64,000 nucleotides of DNA. It comes from an uncultured Collinsella sp. (lineage in GTDB: Bacteria > Actinomycetota > Coriobacteriia > Coriobacteriales > Coriobacteriaceae). This document shows positions 32,273 to 41,650 of this stretch, piece after piece. The stretch spans positions 127,925 to 191,924 of the forward strand of contig UQOY01000003.1 in the NCBI GenBank assembly GCA_900542825.1, written 5' to 3'. Made by a program: the position numbers and the translations under genes. The notes under the pieces were generated by a model that made no database searches, was not told the origin of the DNA, and saw only the letters and a program-made list of their open reading frames with translations. Positions within the stretch are counted from its first letter, which is position 1, and every line of letters begins with the position of its first letter.

Positions 32273-33661
32273 CTACTTGTGGAGCGAAGCCAGGGCGGGA
32301 TCGGCCGGCGCGGGAGCTTCCAGGTCGGAGACCTTCACAATGCCGTTTTCGTCGGAGAAGGCACGGTAAATGGTCTGAATCGCCAGGTCGAAGTCCTTCT
32401 CCTCGACACCGATAATGATGTTGATCTCGTCGCAGCTCTGCGAAATCATACGCACGCTCACGCCGGCCTGACCAAGCATGCCAAACAGGTGGCCCGAGAT
32501 ACCTGCGCGGCCGCGCAGGTTACGGCCGACGGTCGCGATGAGCGCCAAGCCCTCGACAACCTCGATCTCGAGCGGCTCGACCTCCTGCTGAATGTCGCCC
32601 ACGAGTGAGTACAGCGAATCGTGCACATCCTGCTCCTGCACCACGGCGCCAAAGCGGTCGACGCCGGTGGGCATATGCTCGACGGAAACGTCATAGCGCT
32701 CGAAGACCGAAAGCGCGCGGCGCATAAAGCCGACGCGCGGCTTGGTGCGGTCGCGGGCCACGTTGATGGCGACAAAGCCGCGCTTGCCGGTCACGCCGGT
32801 AATGATGGGCTCCGCCTCGCCCTCATCAGCCGTCTCGCTAATGATGGTGCCGGGGTCCTGCGGCGCATTGGTGTTCTTGATGACCAGCGGAATACCCGCC
32901 TCGCGCACGGGGAACACGGCTTCCTCGTGCAGGACGCTTGCGCCCATGTACGAAAGCTCGCGCAGCTCCTCGTAGGTAACGCGCGCAATGGGCTGAGCCT
33001 CGGGAACAATACGCGGATCGGCAGAATAGAAGCCCGAGACGTCGGTCCAGTTCTCGTACAGGTCGGCGCCCAGACACTTGGCCAAGATCGAGCCCGAGAT
33101 ATCGCCGCCGCCACGGTCGAGCAGCTTGATCTGCCCCTCACGCGTCGCGCCATAGAAGCCGGGCATAACAAAGCCGCCTTGCTGACCGTACTCCTGCACC
33201 AGCTCGGAGGTGCGGTTCATGCTGAGCGTACCGTCGTGATGGAACGCCACAACCGTCGCGGCGTCCAGGAACGGCAGACCCAGGTACTCGGACATCAGGC
33301 GAGCGGTGAAGTACTCGCCACGACTCACGAGCTCCTCGGTGGAGTAGCCGCCCGAGCGGGCGCGCTCGGCAAAGGCCGCGAACTCTTCGCGGATGGGATA
33401 GGTGAGCTCCAGCTCGTCAGCGATATCAAAATAGCGCTGGCCAATGTCCTCGAGCAGCTCCTCACACGACACGTGATATTTAACGTGCGCGTTAACCAAG
33501 TAAAGCAGGTCGGTCACCTTGGTGTCGCCCTTAAAGCGGCGACCGCAGGCGGAAACCACCACGAAACGGCGGGCAGGGTCGGCATCGACGATGGCCTTGA
33601 TCTTCTTGAAGTGTTCGGCGTCGGCGACCGACGAGCCGCCAAACTTGGCAATTTTTATCAT
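32273..33661 (-). CDS. lysC: Aspartate kinase
   Basis: The 462-residue enzyme phosphorylates aspartate, the first step of the aspartate family. KFGGSSVAD opens the kinase domain; DRGGGDISGSILAKCLGAD carries substrate and nucleotide residues; the C-terminal third (from about residue 300) holds two ACT domains, seen as VSVRMISQSCDEINIIIGVEE, for feedback control by lysine or threonine. Length fits a monofunctional kinase rather than a fusion with homoserine dehydrogenase. It is divergent from thrC. The spacing from AAAGG to the ATG is long, so the start is slightly uncertain. Confidence 0.94.
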   Translation of the reverse strand: MIKIAKFGGSSVADAEHFKKIKAIVDADPARRFVVVSACGRRFKGDTKVTDLLYLVNAHVKYHVSCEELLEDIGQRYFDIADELELTYPIREEFAAFAERARSGGYSTEELVSRGEYFTARLMSEYLGLPFLDAATVVAFHHDGTLSMNRTSELVQEYGQQGGFVMPGFYGATREGQIKLLDRGGGDISGSILAKCLGADLYENWTDVSGFYSADPRIVPEAQPIARVTYEELRELSYMGASVLHEEAVFPVREAGIPLVIKNTNAPQDPGTIISETADEGEAEPIITGVTGKRGFVAINVARDRTKPRVGFMRRALSVFERYDVSVEHMPTGVDRFGAVVQEQDVHDSLYSLVGDIQQEVEPLEIEVVEGLALIATVGRNLRGRAGISGHLFGMLGQAGVSVRMISQSCDEINIIIGVEEKDFDLAIQTIYRAFSDENGIVKVSDLEAPAPADPALASLHK

Positions 33662-33764
33662 GGCGTGGAGGTTACCTTTCTAAAAGCCTCTGCAAACCTG
33701 TTTTGCGCGCTCTGATACCATGGGTTCACCGATTGGGACCAAGGTATCCGAGGAGCACTGTTAT

Positions 33765-35282
33765 ATGGGAACTTATCATAGTACACGAGGACGCACTTTA
33801 TCATGCTCAAGTAAGGTGGCAATCCGCACCGGCATCGCTCCCGACGGGGGTTTGTTTGTCTCGGACGAGCTTGGCACCCAGCAGGTCGATATCAGCTCGC
33901 TTGCCCATAAATCGTACTTTGAAATCGCTCAAAATGTGTTGGGAATGTTACTGAACGATTACACGGACGAAGAAATTTCGGCCTGCGTGAATGAGGCTTA
34001 CCGCGGTACGTTTGCAAGCGATGAGGTCACGCCGCTCGTCAAACTCGACGCAGCGCCGGGCACCGACGCTCCTCAAACCTATGTGATGGAGCTCTTTGGC
34101 GGCCCCACGAGTGCCTTTAAGGACGTCGCTCTGCAGATGCTCCCCCGCCTCATGGCCCGCACTTCCGCCAAGGACGGCGGCGCCGAGCGCATCATGATCG
34201 TCACTGCCACGTCGGGCGACACGGGCAAGGCCGCACTCGCCGGCTTTGCCGACGCCCCGGGCACGGGCATCACCGTCTTTTATCCCGAGGGCAAAGTCAG
34301 CCGCGTGCAGAATCTGCAGATGTCCACTCAGGAGGGCAATAACGTCGCCGTCTGCGGCATCCGCGGCAACTTCGATGACGCCCAGAGCGCCGTCAAGCGC
34401 ATCTTTGCCGATAAGGAGCTTGCCGAGCGTCTTGAGGCCGCCGGCACAGTACTTTCGAGCGCCAACTCCATCAACGTCGGCCGCCTGGTGCCGCAAGTCG
34501 TCTACTACTTTGCCGCCTATGCGCAGCTGCTGCGCGCCGGCGCCATCGAGGCCGGCGACGCCGTGGAGTTCTGCGTACCGACCGGCAACTTTGGCGATAT
34601 CCTGGCCGGCTACTACGCCAAGCGCATGGGTCTGCCCGTCGCCAAGCTCATCGTCGCGAGCGACAAGAACAACGTTCTTGCTGACTTCCTGACCACCGGC
34701 GTCTACGACCGCAACCGTCCGTTCTTCACGACCATCTCGCCGTCGATGGACATCCTTATCAGCTCTAACCTGGAGCGCATGTTGTACTTCCTGTCCGATG
34801 GCGACTGCGAACTCGTTGCCGGCCTTATGGAGCAGCTGGCACAGACTGGTCGCTACGAGGTGCCCGCCGAGCTGCTGGCCAAGATCCAGAGCGTGTTTGG
34901 CTGCGGCTGGGCCAGCGAGGACGAGGTCCGCGCTGCCATCAAGAGCTGCTGGGACGCCAACGGCTACGTGATCGACCCGCACACCGCTTGCGGCTATCAC
35001 GTCTTTGAAAAGGTCGCTCCCGCCGAGGGCGCCAAAGCCCGCGTGCTGCTTTCGACCGCAAGCCCCTACAAGTTCCCGCGCGCCTGCTGCGACGCCCTGG
35101 GCCTCGACGTTCCCGAGGATGATTTTGAGGCTATGCGTGTACTCGAGCAGGCCACCAACACGGTCGCCCCGACCCAGCTCGCCGAGCTCGAGTCCAAACC
35201 CGTCCGCTTCGAAGACGTCTGCGACGTAGCCGACATGGCCAACTACGTCGAGTCCGCAGCAAAAAAGATGGCTACCAACTAA
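33765..35282 (+). CDS. thrC: Threonine synthase
   Basis: The 505-residue PLP enzyme converts phosphohomoserine to threonine. The PLP Lys lies in GGPTSAFKDVALQML; VTATSGDTGKAAL and CVPTGNFGDILAGYYAK are the phosphate-binding and active-site loops. Length fits the long class 2 type. ATG 33765 is chosen because GAGGAG is nine bases upstream. The gene is divergent from lysC and upstream of thrB, which is on the same strand after a terminator and a composite hairpin. Confidence 0.95.
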   Translation: MGTYHSTRGRTLSCSSKVAIRTGIAPDGGLFVSDELGTQQVDISSLAHKSYFEIAQNVLGMLLNDYTDEEISACVNEAYRGTFASDEVTPLVKLDAAPGTDAPQTYVMELFGGPTSAFKDVALQMLPRLMARTSAKDGGAERIMIVTATSGDTGKAALAGFADAPGTGITVFYPEGKVSRVQNLQMSTQEGNNVAVCGIRGNFDDAQSAVKRIFADKELAERLEAAGTVLSSANSINVGRLVPQVVYYFAAYAQLLRAGAIEAGDAVEFCVPTGNFGDILAGYYAKRMGLPVAKLIVASDKNNVLADFLTTGVYDRNRPFFTTISPSMDILISSNLERMLYFLSDGDCELVAGLMEQLAQTGRYEVPAELLAKIQSVFGCGWASEDEVRAAIKSCWDANGYVIDPHTACGYHVFEKVAPAEGAKARVLLSTASPYKFPRACCDALGLDVPEDDFEAMRVLEQATNTVAPTQLAELESKPVRFEDVCDVADMANYVESAAKKMATN

Positions 35283-35294
35283 ACCCCTTATTAA

Positions 35295-35326
35295 GCGCCG
35301 GCGAAAGCCGGCGCACCTTCTTTTAT
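35295..35326 (+). terminator. Intrinsic terminator after thrC
   Basis: GCGCCGGC-GAAA-GCCGGCGC is a perfect 8-bp stem with a GNRA-type loop, followed by ACCTTCTTTT. It would reduce thrB expression relative to thrC. Confidence 0.85.
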
Positions 35327-35360
35327 CAGATAACCCCCGGGATGATGACGAACGTGCACA

Positions 35361-35472
35361 GCGTGCCTGGCTGTTTAGTTCGTCGCGAGTTCCGCACGCA
35401 AAGGAAAGCACTTAATGTGCTTTCCGTCTTGCGCAGGACTGCCCGAGCAGCGAACTAAACAGCCAGGCACGC
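35361..35472. repeat. Family D-like variant hairpin between thrC and thrB
   Basis: A perfect 22-bp outer helix (35361-35382 with 35451-35472) encloses an inner GGAAAGCAC/GTGCTTTCC hairpin (35403-35411 with 35417-35425). The internal loops hold TTCCGCA on one side and GGACTGCCCGAG on the other, resembling the family D boxes. The right arm ends one base before the thrB Shine-Dalgarno AGGAGG. Confidence 0.65.
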
Positions 35473-35485
35473 CAGGAGGACTCAC

Positions 35486-36367
35486 ATGATCAAGATCACC
35501 GTCCCAGCAACAAGCGCCAACCTAGGCATCGGCTACGACACCCTCGGCATGGCCGTCAGCCTCTACTCTCACTTCACCTTCGAGCGCGCCGACAAGCTCA
35601 CCATCACGGGTTGCCCCGAAGAGTTCCAAAACGAGAACAACCTGGTCTATGTGAGCTTTGTCGATGCACTGGCCGCCTGGGGCGAGCCGGCCTTCCCCGT
35701 CGCTATCGACATTCAGACCGACGTGCCCGTCGCCCGCGGCCTGGGTTCCAGCTCCACCTGCGTCGTCGCCGGCATCATGGCTGCCGCCGCGCTGACAGGC
35801 CACACCGTCGACCGCGCCGAGCTCGTCCGCATCGCCACCGAGGTCGAGGGCCATCCCGATAACGTCGCCCCCGCCATCCTGGGCGGCGCCGTCTGCTCTT
35901 TTACGCCAACCGATTCGCTTCCCCAGTGTCTACGCTACGAGGTGAGCGATCGCTTGCGTTTTATTACCGTGATTCCGCCCTACGAGGTACATACGAGCGA
36001 GGCGCGCAAGGTCGTGCCGCAGGAGATTCCGCTCTCCACCGCCGTATGGCAAATGGGCCGCATCGCCGGCATGACGCGCGGCCTGGAGACCGGCGACCTT
36101 GACCTGATTGCCGCTGCCAACGACGACCGCATCCAGGAACCCTATCGCCGCCGCCTCATCCCCGACTACAACGCCGTGCGCGACACCTGCCTTAACGGCG
36201 GCGCCAAGACCATCTGGATCAGTGGCTCTGGCTCGACCCTCATGGCCGTGACTGACGACACCATCGTGGCGAAGTTCCTGCAGGTCAAGCTGCGTGAGCA
36301 GTTCCCCAAGTGCGACACGCACATTCTGACGTGCGACACCGAGGGCGCTCAAATCGAGTACCTGTAG
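35486..36367 (+). CDS. thrB: Homoserine kinase
   Basis: The 293-residue GHMP-family kinase makes phosphohomoserine for threonine synthase. VPATSANLGIGYDTLG is the N-terminal substrate motif, VPVARGLGSSSTCVVAG the ATP-binding motif 2, and ISGSGSTLMAV motif 3. GGAGG lies 8 nt before the ATG. It is separated from thrC by 203 nt containing a terminator and a composite hairpin, so its expression may be set separately. Confidence 0.95.
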   Translation: MIKITVPATSANLGIGYDTLGMAVSLYSHFTFERADKLTITGCPEEFQNENNLVYVSFVDALAAWGEPAFPVAIDIQTDVPVARGLGSSSTCVVAGIMAAAALTGHTVDRAELVRIATEVEGHPDNVAPAILGGAVCSFTPTDSLPQCLRYEVSDRLRFITVIPPYEVHTSEARKVVPQEIPLSTAVWQMGRIAGMTRGLETGDLDLIAAANDDRIQEPYRRRLIPDYNAVRDTCLNGGAKTIWISGSGSTLMAVTDDTIVAKFLQVKLREQFPKCDTHILTCDTEGAQIEYL

Positions 36368-36389
36368 ACATCGCCGATCGGTCTGTCCG

Positions 36390-36516
36390 GGCCACCCAGG
36401 GGCATCCCCCTAAAAACGTCCTCGCACTTGAGGCCCACTTATCCTGCTCCTTCGGAGCTGCAGATAAGCGGGCCTCGTGCTGCGGAATGTTTTTAAGGGG
36501 ATGCCCTTGGGTGGCC
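36390..36516 (+). ncRNA. Family D composite 3'-UTR element, copy 3 (after thrB)
   Basis: The 28-nt outer arms (36390-36417 and 36489-36516) pair with two non-Watson-Crick positions. Box 1 is GTCCTCGCACTTG (36418-36430), the inner stem is AGGCCC.CTTATC with GATAAG.GGGCCT, capped by GCTCC-TTC-GGAGC, and box 2 is CTGCGGAA (36480-36487). It starts 22 nt after the thrB stop codon. Confidence 0.7.
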
Positions 36517-36625
36517 CTATGGCAACGTGGCTAGCGATGTCTACAGGGACCCACGCTTTGAAGGGGCGCCGGGCTGAAATTATGGCTTTTTATTGATAGG
36601 GGCTCTTGCTAGATTGGGGCACTTA

Positions 36626-37216
36626 TTAGAGGCAGGCCTCGGCAATGCGGCGCTTGAGTTCGTCGATGCCGGTGCCGGTCTGGGAGCTCGTAATGATTAC
36701 GTTTTCGGCCGGGACGTTGAGCTGCTTTTTGATGGCTGCTGCCTGGCGGGCCTGCTGGGTGCGGCTGAGCTTGTCGGCCTTGGTGAGGCAGACGATAAAG
36801 TTGAACTCGTTGCCCTGCAGGTAGTCGATCATGTCATGGTCGAGCTTACTGGGATCATGGCGAATGTCCACCAGCGACACAACCAGGTTAAAGCTGCGCT
36901 CGGAGTCGAAGAAATCGCCAATGAGCTCGGCCCAGCGATCGCGCTCAGCTTTGGAGCGACGGGCGAAACCGTAACCCGGCAGGTCCACAAAGTGCACGTC
37001 GTCGGCCTCGAAGAAATTGATATTGCTCGTCTTACCCGGCGTACTCGAAACCTTGACCAGGTTCTTGCGGCCAAAAAGCTTGTTCATGATGGACGACTTG
37101 CCCACATTTGAGCGGCCAACGAAGCTCACCTCGGGACAGGTGGACTCGGGGATCTGCGAAACCTTGCCGTAGCTGGCGACGAACTTGGCAAGCTGGTAGT
37201 TAATGGAATCGGCCAT
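36626..37216 (-). CDS. engB: Ribosome biogenesis GTPase EngB/YsxC
   Basis: The 196-residue GTPase acts in assembly of the large ribosomal subunit. G1 is GRSNVGKSS, G3 DLPGYG (in FVDLPGYGFARRSK), G4 TKADKL and G5 ITSSQTGTG. The ATG at 37216 follows AAGGAGTG; an upstream extension of 43 codons is arginine-rich and not protein-like, so it is not used. It lies 38 nt after mtnN on the same strand. Confidence 0.95.
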   Translation of the reverse strand: MADSINYQLAKFVASYGKVSQIPESTCPEVSFVGRSNVGKSSIMNKLFGRKNLVKVSSTPGKTSNINFFEADDVHFVDLPGYGFARRSKAERDRWAELIGDFFDSERSFNLVVSLVDIRHDPSKLDHDMIDYLQGNEFNFIVCLTKADKLSRTQQARQAAAIKKQLNVPAENVIITSSQTGTGIDELKRRIAEACL

Positions 37217-37254
37217 GGACACTCCTTGGTCGTAGGTTCTTACAAAAGAGCGCG

Positions 37255-37995
37255 CTAGTAGATAGCAGCGATACGGCGAACGATATCGAGCGTAATGCCA
37301 CTCGCGGTACGGGCATACTCGAACAGGTCGAACTCGCGGTCGCAAATCGCATCGTACGCCTCGTCACAATTATCGCTGATAGCGCGCAGCACCAGGCAAT
37401 CGACACCATTTTTAGTTGCGACATGGGCAATTGCCGCGCCCTCCATGCCGACACAATCGGCATGCGTCGCCTCAATGGCATCATTGCGCATGGCGGCGCC
37501 CGTCACAAAGCGGTTACCCGTGGCAATCGTGCCGACCAGGAACTGCTTTGCGCCCTCGTTCGAGGCGGCTGCATCTGTCGAAGCGTTGACAAAGCCACGT
37601 TCAGCAAGCACATCGGCAGCAATATCGACCAGCGCAGGCGTCGAGCCAAACTCCTCGAGCCCCGGTGCAGACTCGGCGATAAGCGCGGTATCGGTATCTA
37701 GATAGCGCAAGCATTTGCCAATGACAACATCGTCGATGTGGAGCTTGGGATTCAGGCCACCTGCGATACCAGAAAACACAACTGCCTGTGGAGCATACTT
37801 GCTAATGAGGTGCTGTGTTGCGGCGGCAGCGTTTACCGTGCCCATACCCGCCGTCGTGGCGACAATCGACAGGCCGTCGAGCCCGCCGGCCACAACGTTC
37901 AAGCCCGCCTCCTGTACCATGCAAACGTTACTCAACTCTTCCTTAATCTGCATGATCTCTTTTTCGAGCGCACCGATAATCGCGATGGTAGCCAT
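37255..37995 (-). CDS. mtnN: 5'-methylthioadenosine/S-adenosylhomocysteine nucleosidase
   Basis: The 246-residue enzyme cleaves MTA and SAH, recycling methionine and removing SAM by-products. The start IAIIGALEKEI is the typical N terminus with a catalytic Glu, VFSGIAGGL the phosphate-like pocket, VGMEGAAIAHVA the substrate Met-Glu motif and ISDNCD the catalytic Asp. ATG 37995 has GGGGA upstream and is preferred over an in-frame TTG. Probable operon with engB. Confidence 0.93.
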   Translation of the reverse strand: MATIAIIGALEKEIMQIKEELSNVCMVQEAGLNVVAGGLDGLSIVATTAGMGTVNAAAATQHLISKYAPQAVVFSGIAGGLNPKLHIDDVVIGKCLRYLDTDTALIAESAPGLEEFGSTPALVDIAADVLAERGFVNASTDAAASNEGAKQFLVGTIATGNRFVTGAAMRNDAIEATHADCVGMEGAAIAHVATKNGVDCLVLRAISDNCDEAYDAICDREFDLFEYARTASGITLDIVRRIAAIY

Positions 37996-38073
37996 GCCAT
38001 TCCCCAAACCTATACGAAATTCTCAACCACGGTATGGTAACAGCATTTTGTTTGACCTCGTCAAACGAACACG

Positions 38074-39192
38074 CTAGGCCAGCGCAGCTCGGGTATCAAA
38101 GAACGCCTTAGCAATCGCAGCCACCAGCTCACTCGAGCGATCGCTCCATGGCATCGATGTCATGATGCTCATGACATAGGTACGGTCATCGATGTCGATA
38201 AGGCCCGCATCGCATGTCGAATAGCAACCATCCTCGCTAATCCAGCCTGCCTTGTTGCGCACCAAGGCTTGGTCGTCCGCAATGCCGTCGCGGATAAAGG
38301 ACCGGGTCGTAGAGGCCAAAAGGCCCGACAGCCATTGCGACGTCTCGCTATCACGGCTCAAATACTCGCTCATCTCGCGCCACAACTTGGCCGAGGTGCG
38401 CGGGCAATAGGTGGGAAAATCACTCATCGGATCGAGTGCGGTATCGTAATCGATGCCAAGACTTGCAATCCAATCCTCGTAACCGACACGGTCAAACGTC
38501 ACGCGTAACGCAATAAACGAATCGTTGTCCGAATTAACGACCGCGGCATCGATCAGGTCGCGCACCGTCTGCCAACCCATGTTGTAGCCACCATAGGTGC
38601 CAAGGGAATCATCGAGTGAAACCTGACCCGTCTCGACCAGAGATTCGCAGATGTACAACGCATAGAGCGCCTTGTAGCTACTCGCACCGTAAACCTCGAC
38701 ATCGGCGTTATACGTCACACCCTTGCCGCTCGATAGGTCGTAGAACACCACACCCACATCGCCCAGCTCCTGGCCCCGACTCAGGGCGTCCTGGAGCGCG
38801 GCGAGGCTCTCATCCTCCAGGGCGGGAATCTGGTCATCAACCAGTGAGAAGGTCTGCACGGTATCGCCTGAGGGAATATCGTTAAAGTCCGCCTTCGAAA
38901 GCCTCGTCTTGAGGCTCGCTGTCGACAGGGTTCGGCTTGCGGTGGCTTTAGATTCAGAGACCTTTTCGTTTTGCGTCTGAACCGTTGACGCATCTGAGTG
39001 TGCCATTCGCTCCGACGCGTAGGTTTTGGCGGTAATTCCGAGGATAATAACCGCCAACGTTAGCATCCCAATGGCGGCAATCTTCGTCACGCGGATGCGA
39101 GCGTCAGCAAGGCCACGCGAAGGCGTGCCCTTCGTCTCATATCTGCTGCCATGTTGCGGCACATACTCGTCCCGCGATGCGTTGTTTCGCAC
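38074..39192 (-). CDS. Membrane-anchored class A beta-lactamase-like serine hydrolase
   Basis: The 372-residue protein has a short cytoplasmic N terminus, one membrane segment (about 37-57) and an external domain. The three penicillin-interacting motifs are present: S-x-x-K at Ser171-Lys174 (ASSYKALY), SDN in VVNSDNDS and KAG in RNKAGW. A canonical Glu166-type omega-loop was not identified, so it may be a peptidase or a cell-wall enzyme rather than a true beta-lactamase. Both flanks suggest a single-gene unit. Confidence 0.8.
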   Translation of the reverse strand: MRNNASRDEYVPQHGSRYETKGTPSRGLADARIRVTKIAAIGMLTLAVIILGITAKTYASERMAHSDASTVQTQNEKVSESKATASRTLSTASLKTRLSKADFNDIPSGDTVQTFSLVDDQIPALEDESLAALQDALSRGQELGDVGVVFYDLSSGKGVTYNADVEVYGASSYKALYALYICESLVETGQVSLDDSLGTYGGYNMGWQTVRDLIDAAVVNSDNDSFIALRVTFDRVGYEDWIASLGIDYDTALDPMSDFPTYCPRTSAKLWREMSEYLSRDSETSQWLSGLLASTTRSFIRDGIADDQALVRNKAGWISEDGCYSTCDAGLIDIDDRTYVMSIMTSMPWSDRSSELVAAIAKAFFDTRAALA

Positions 39193-39351
39193 GTGGTCTC
39201 CTGGTTGCTACCGTTTATATACGAGCAGCATAATACCGAGCAGGCATTTCTTTCCAAGGATATTCAGCGGCGTTTAAGACGTCTTTAAAGAAACCACAAG
39301 CGTTTTTATCCAAATGGCGCGATTCTGTTGCGCATCTCTACCCAAATCGCA

Positions 39352-39416
39352 CTTGCGGTGGAATAGTTCCTATTTGGGCGGCATAAGCCGAAAAACAAGA
39401 ACTATTCCACCGCAAC
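39352..39416. repeat. Dispersed hairpin repeat, family C copy 3
   Basis: TTGCGGTGGAATAGTTC (39353-39369) pairs perfectly with GAACTATTCCACCGCAA (39399-39415) around an interior with a CGGC-ATAA-GCCG stem. The 316-nt space from 39193 to 39508 also holds a GGCACTCATT/AATGAGTGCC hairpin at 39456-39486 and no gene. Confidence 0.85.
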
Positions 39417-39508
39417 TTGACGGGGCTCTTTGGCAATCAACTTGGTGCCCAGGGGCACTCATTTAAGTCTGTTCCCAATGAGTGCCTTTGGGGAGCGAAT
39501 ATGGCACG

Positions 39509-40327
39509 CTATCCGATGGCGTTTTTGAGTTCCGTGCGGCGCTTTTTCATACCCGTCATGACGGCGTTGCGCAGCTCGGGCATGCGCGCGGTATCCATCT
39601 GGGGCACGCCCTCGAGCTTATAGGGAATGCCCAGTTGCTCGTACTTGACGACACCCATCGTGTGATACGGCAGCATCTCCAGACCGACCACGTTATGCCA
39701 CGGGGCAATCAGACGACCGAGTGCCTCGCACTCCTCAACCGTATCGGTAATGCCCGGCACCACCACGTGGCGGATAACGACTTTAATCTTGCGACGCGCG
39801 AGCTCATCACCAAACGCCAGGATTCGTGTGGGATCGCAACCGGTCAGCTTTTTATGCTCGACGGGATCGGCATGCTTAATGTCGAGCAGCACCATATCGG
39901 TCTCGTTGAGCACAGCATCGAACTTCTCGGGGTGGTTGGGGTCAAACGCATATCCGCAGCTGTCAAGGCAGGTATGCACGCGGCCATCGGGGTTGTTGTG
40001 CATTGCACGGAACAGGTCGGCCAAAAACTCGGGCTGCAGAAGCGGCTCGCCACCCGAAACCGTAATGCCGCCGCTACGGTAAAACTCATGGTTACTCTGG
40101 AACTCGTCCATAAGGTGCTCGACGGTCACCATGGTGCCGCCTTTAACCGACCAGGTATCGGGATTGTGACAATACGCGCAGCGCATGGGACAGCCCTGGA
40201 CAAACACCACAAAGCGGATGCCGGGACCGTCGACCGTACCCATCGTCTCGATCGAATGTACGCGGCCCAGAGCAAACGTGGAGTCCTCGGGACGAGCGTC
40301 CACACCCTCGAGCGTCATCTCAGCCAT
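39509..40327 (-). CDS. pflA: Pyruvate formate-lyase activating enzyme
   Basis: The 272-residue radical SAM enzyme makes the glycyl radical on pyruvate formate-lyase. The cluster motif is CPMRCAYCHNPDTW, preceded by ETMGTVDGPGIRFVVF; SGGEPLLQ and LLDIKHADP are conserved substrate and SAM regions. Length is slightly above the usual 246 because of an N-terminal extension of about 20 residues. It is not adjacent to the pfl genes at 47.6-50 kb but is their likely activase. Confidence 0.93.
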   Translation of the reverse strand: MAEMTLEGVDARPEDSTFALGRVHSIETMGTVDGPGIRFVVFVQGCPMRCAYCHNPDTWSVKGGTMVTVEHLMDEFQSNHEFYRSGGITVSGGEPLLQPEFLADLFRAMHNNPDGRVHTCLDSCGYAFDPNHPEKFDAVLNETDMVLLDIKHADPVEHKKLTGCDPTRILAFGDELARRKIKVVIRHVVVPGITDTVEECEALGRLIAPWHNVVGLEMLPYHTMGVVKYEQLGIPYKLEGVPQMDTARMPELRNAVMTGMKKRRTELKNAIG

Positions 40328-40519
40328 TCCCGCTACCTTGCCTCTCTTTGGTTTTAGCTACATAAATGCCAGAGCCATTCTAGCCCATACGCTTGCGTTT
40401 AAACGTCTCGGGCCAGAGTGGCATGCTTCAATCTGCCCCCTACCGCCATGGCAGGGACTTATATCGATCATATGGCTGCTGAGCACTCGCGAAAGCGAGA
40501 AAATGTTCGTTTGCAGCCT

Positions 40520-41380
40520 TTACGCTTTAAGCGTAAGCACCGCACCGAAGGCGGTCGGGCCGCAATGGCTCGAGATGACGCCGCCGACCTGAGTCCAAGT
40601 AACGTCCTTAAAGCCCATGTCGTGTGCATAGACTTCCATGTCGTCGCGCAGCTCCTCGGAAAGGCCCACCGAATACGCCAGGCCAATGTGCGAGTAGTCA
40701 ATCTCGCCCTTCGCAACCATGTGGTCAATAAAGGCGCGGGCGCACTTGAGCATAGAGCCGCGGAACTTCTTAGTCGCCACGAACTTGCCGCCCGTCACCT
40801 CGATACAGGGCTTAATCTTGAGCAGATGGGCGCCTAGGAACGCGACGTTGGACAAGCGACCGCCCGCCTTAAGGAAGGCAAGGTCGGTAGGAACAAAGCC
40901 CAACAGCACGCGGTCCATGACGGAGTTCGTAAATGCAAAGATTTCGTCAACGGTGGCATCGGGGTGAGCCTCGATGTATTTGGCGGTCTCGACGACAACG
41001 AGCGACTGGCCTACCGAGACAAAGCGCGTATCCATGGAGTAGACGTAATCGCGCCCCTGGGCGGCGATCTTCGAGGACTGATGCGAACAGGTCGTGGCCT
41101 CGGAATATGCAAGATGCAAAATGGTCGCGTCGGGCTGTTCGGCATGGATGCGGTCGTACACGCGGGAGAAATCTGCCGGCGCACAGCCGCTGGTCTTGGG
41201 CATCACGCCAAACTCGTTGCAGCGCGAATAAATCTCGAGCGGATCGATCGAGCCGTCCTCGACAGTCTCGTCACCAATCGTGACATGCATGGGCACACGC
41301 ACGATGCCGTAGCGCTCGCAAAGCTCTGGCGTTACATCCGAACCAGATTCAACCACGATTACGTACTTGCCCATTATCAT
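40520..41380 (-). CDS. DegV family fatty-acid-binding protein
   Basis: The 286-residue protein has the DegV layout: KYVIVVESGSDVTPEL at the start, the TSGCAPADF loop and LKIKPCIEVTGGKF followed by the basic KKFRGS segment. Family members bind a fatty acid and can serve as the FakB partner of the fatty-acid kinase FakA, which is not seen here. The start is ambiguous among ATGs at 41398, 41380 and 41374, none with a strong ribosome site; 41380 is a compromise. Confidence 0.85.
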   Translation of the reverse strand: MIMGKYVIVVESGSDVTPELCERYGIVRVPMHVTIGDETVEDGSIDPLEIYSRCNEFGVMPKTSGCAPADFSRVYDRIHAEQPDATILHLAYSEATTCSHQSSKIAAQGRDYVYSMDTRFVSVGQSLVVVETAKYIEAHPDATVDEIFAFTNSVMDRVLLGFVPTDLAFLKAGGRLSNVAFLGAHLLKIKPCIEVTGGKFVATKKFRGSMLKCARAFIDHMVAKGEIDYSHIGLAYSVGLSEELRDDMEVYAHDMGFKDVTWTQVGGVISSHCGPTAFGAVLTLKA

Positions 41381-41459
41381 CACGACCCATCTCGACATTG
41401 GCTTTTCAATACATGGCACGCGCCGCCGCACTGTTGCACAACGGCGTCCAAGCGCCAAA

Positions 41460-41498
41460 GAGACGCCGCCCTTTGCACATAACAAAGGACAGCGTCTC
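41460..41498. terminator. Hairpin between the GH32 and degV genes
   Basis: GAGACGC (41460-41466) pairs with GCGTCTC (41492-41498) and CCTTTG with CAAAGG inside. It lies between the end of the fructoside operon and degV, both minus-strand. The T-tract is weak. Confidence 0.45.
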
Positions 41499-41650
41499 CC
41501 TGGAAAACTCCGTGCTTATTTAGGATTCTACACGGTTTGCAACAATGTGTTACTTACTCCGCAAACGGTAGCTATACACGATAAACGGTAGTTCGCTGCG
41601 GCAACTGCGACACATTCCGCCCGGCAAGTCCAATCGTGCTCCACGCACGG

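Noticed and set aside
33662..33764. Lysine riboswitch upstream of lysC
   Set aside because: The space to the divergent thrC start is only about 100 nt and lacks the multi-helix junction.
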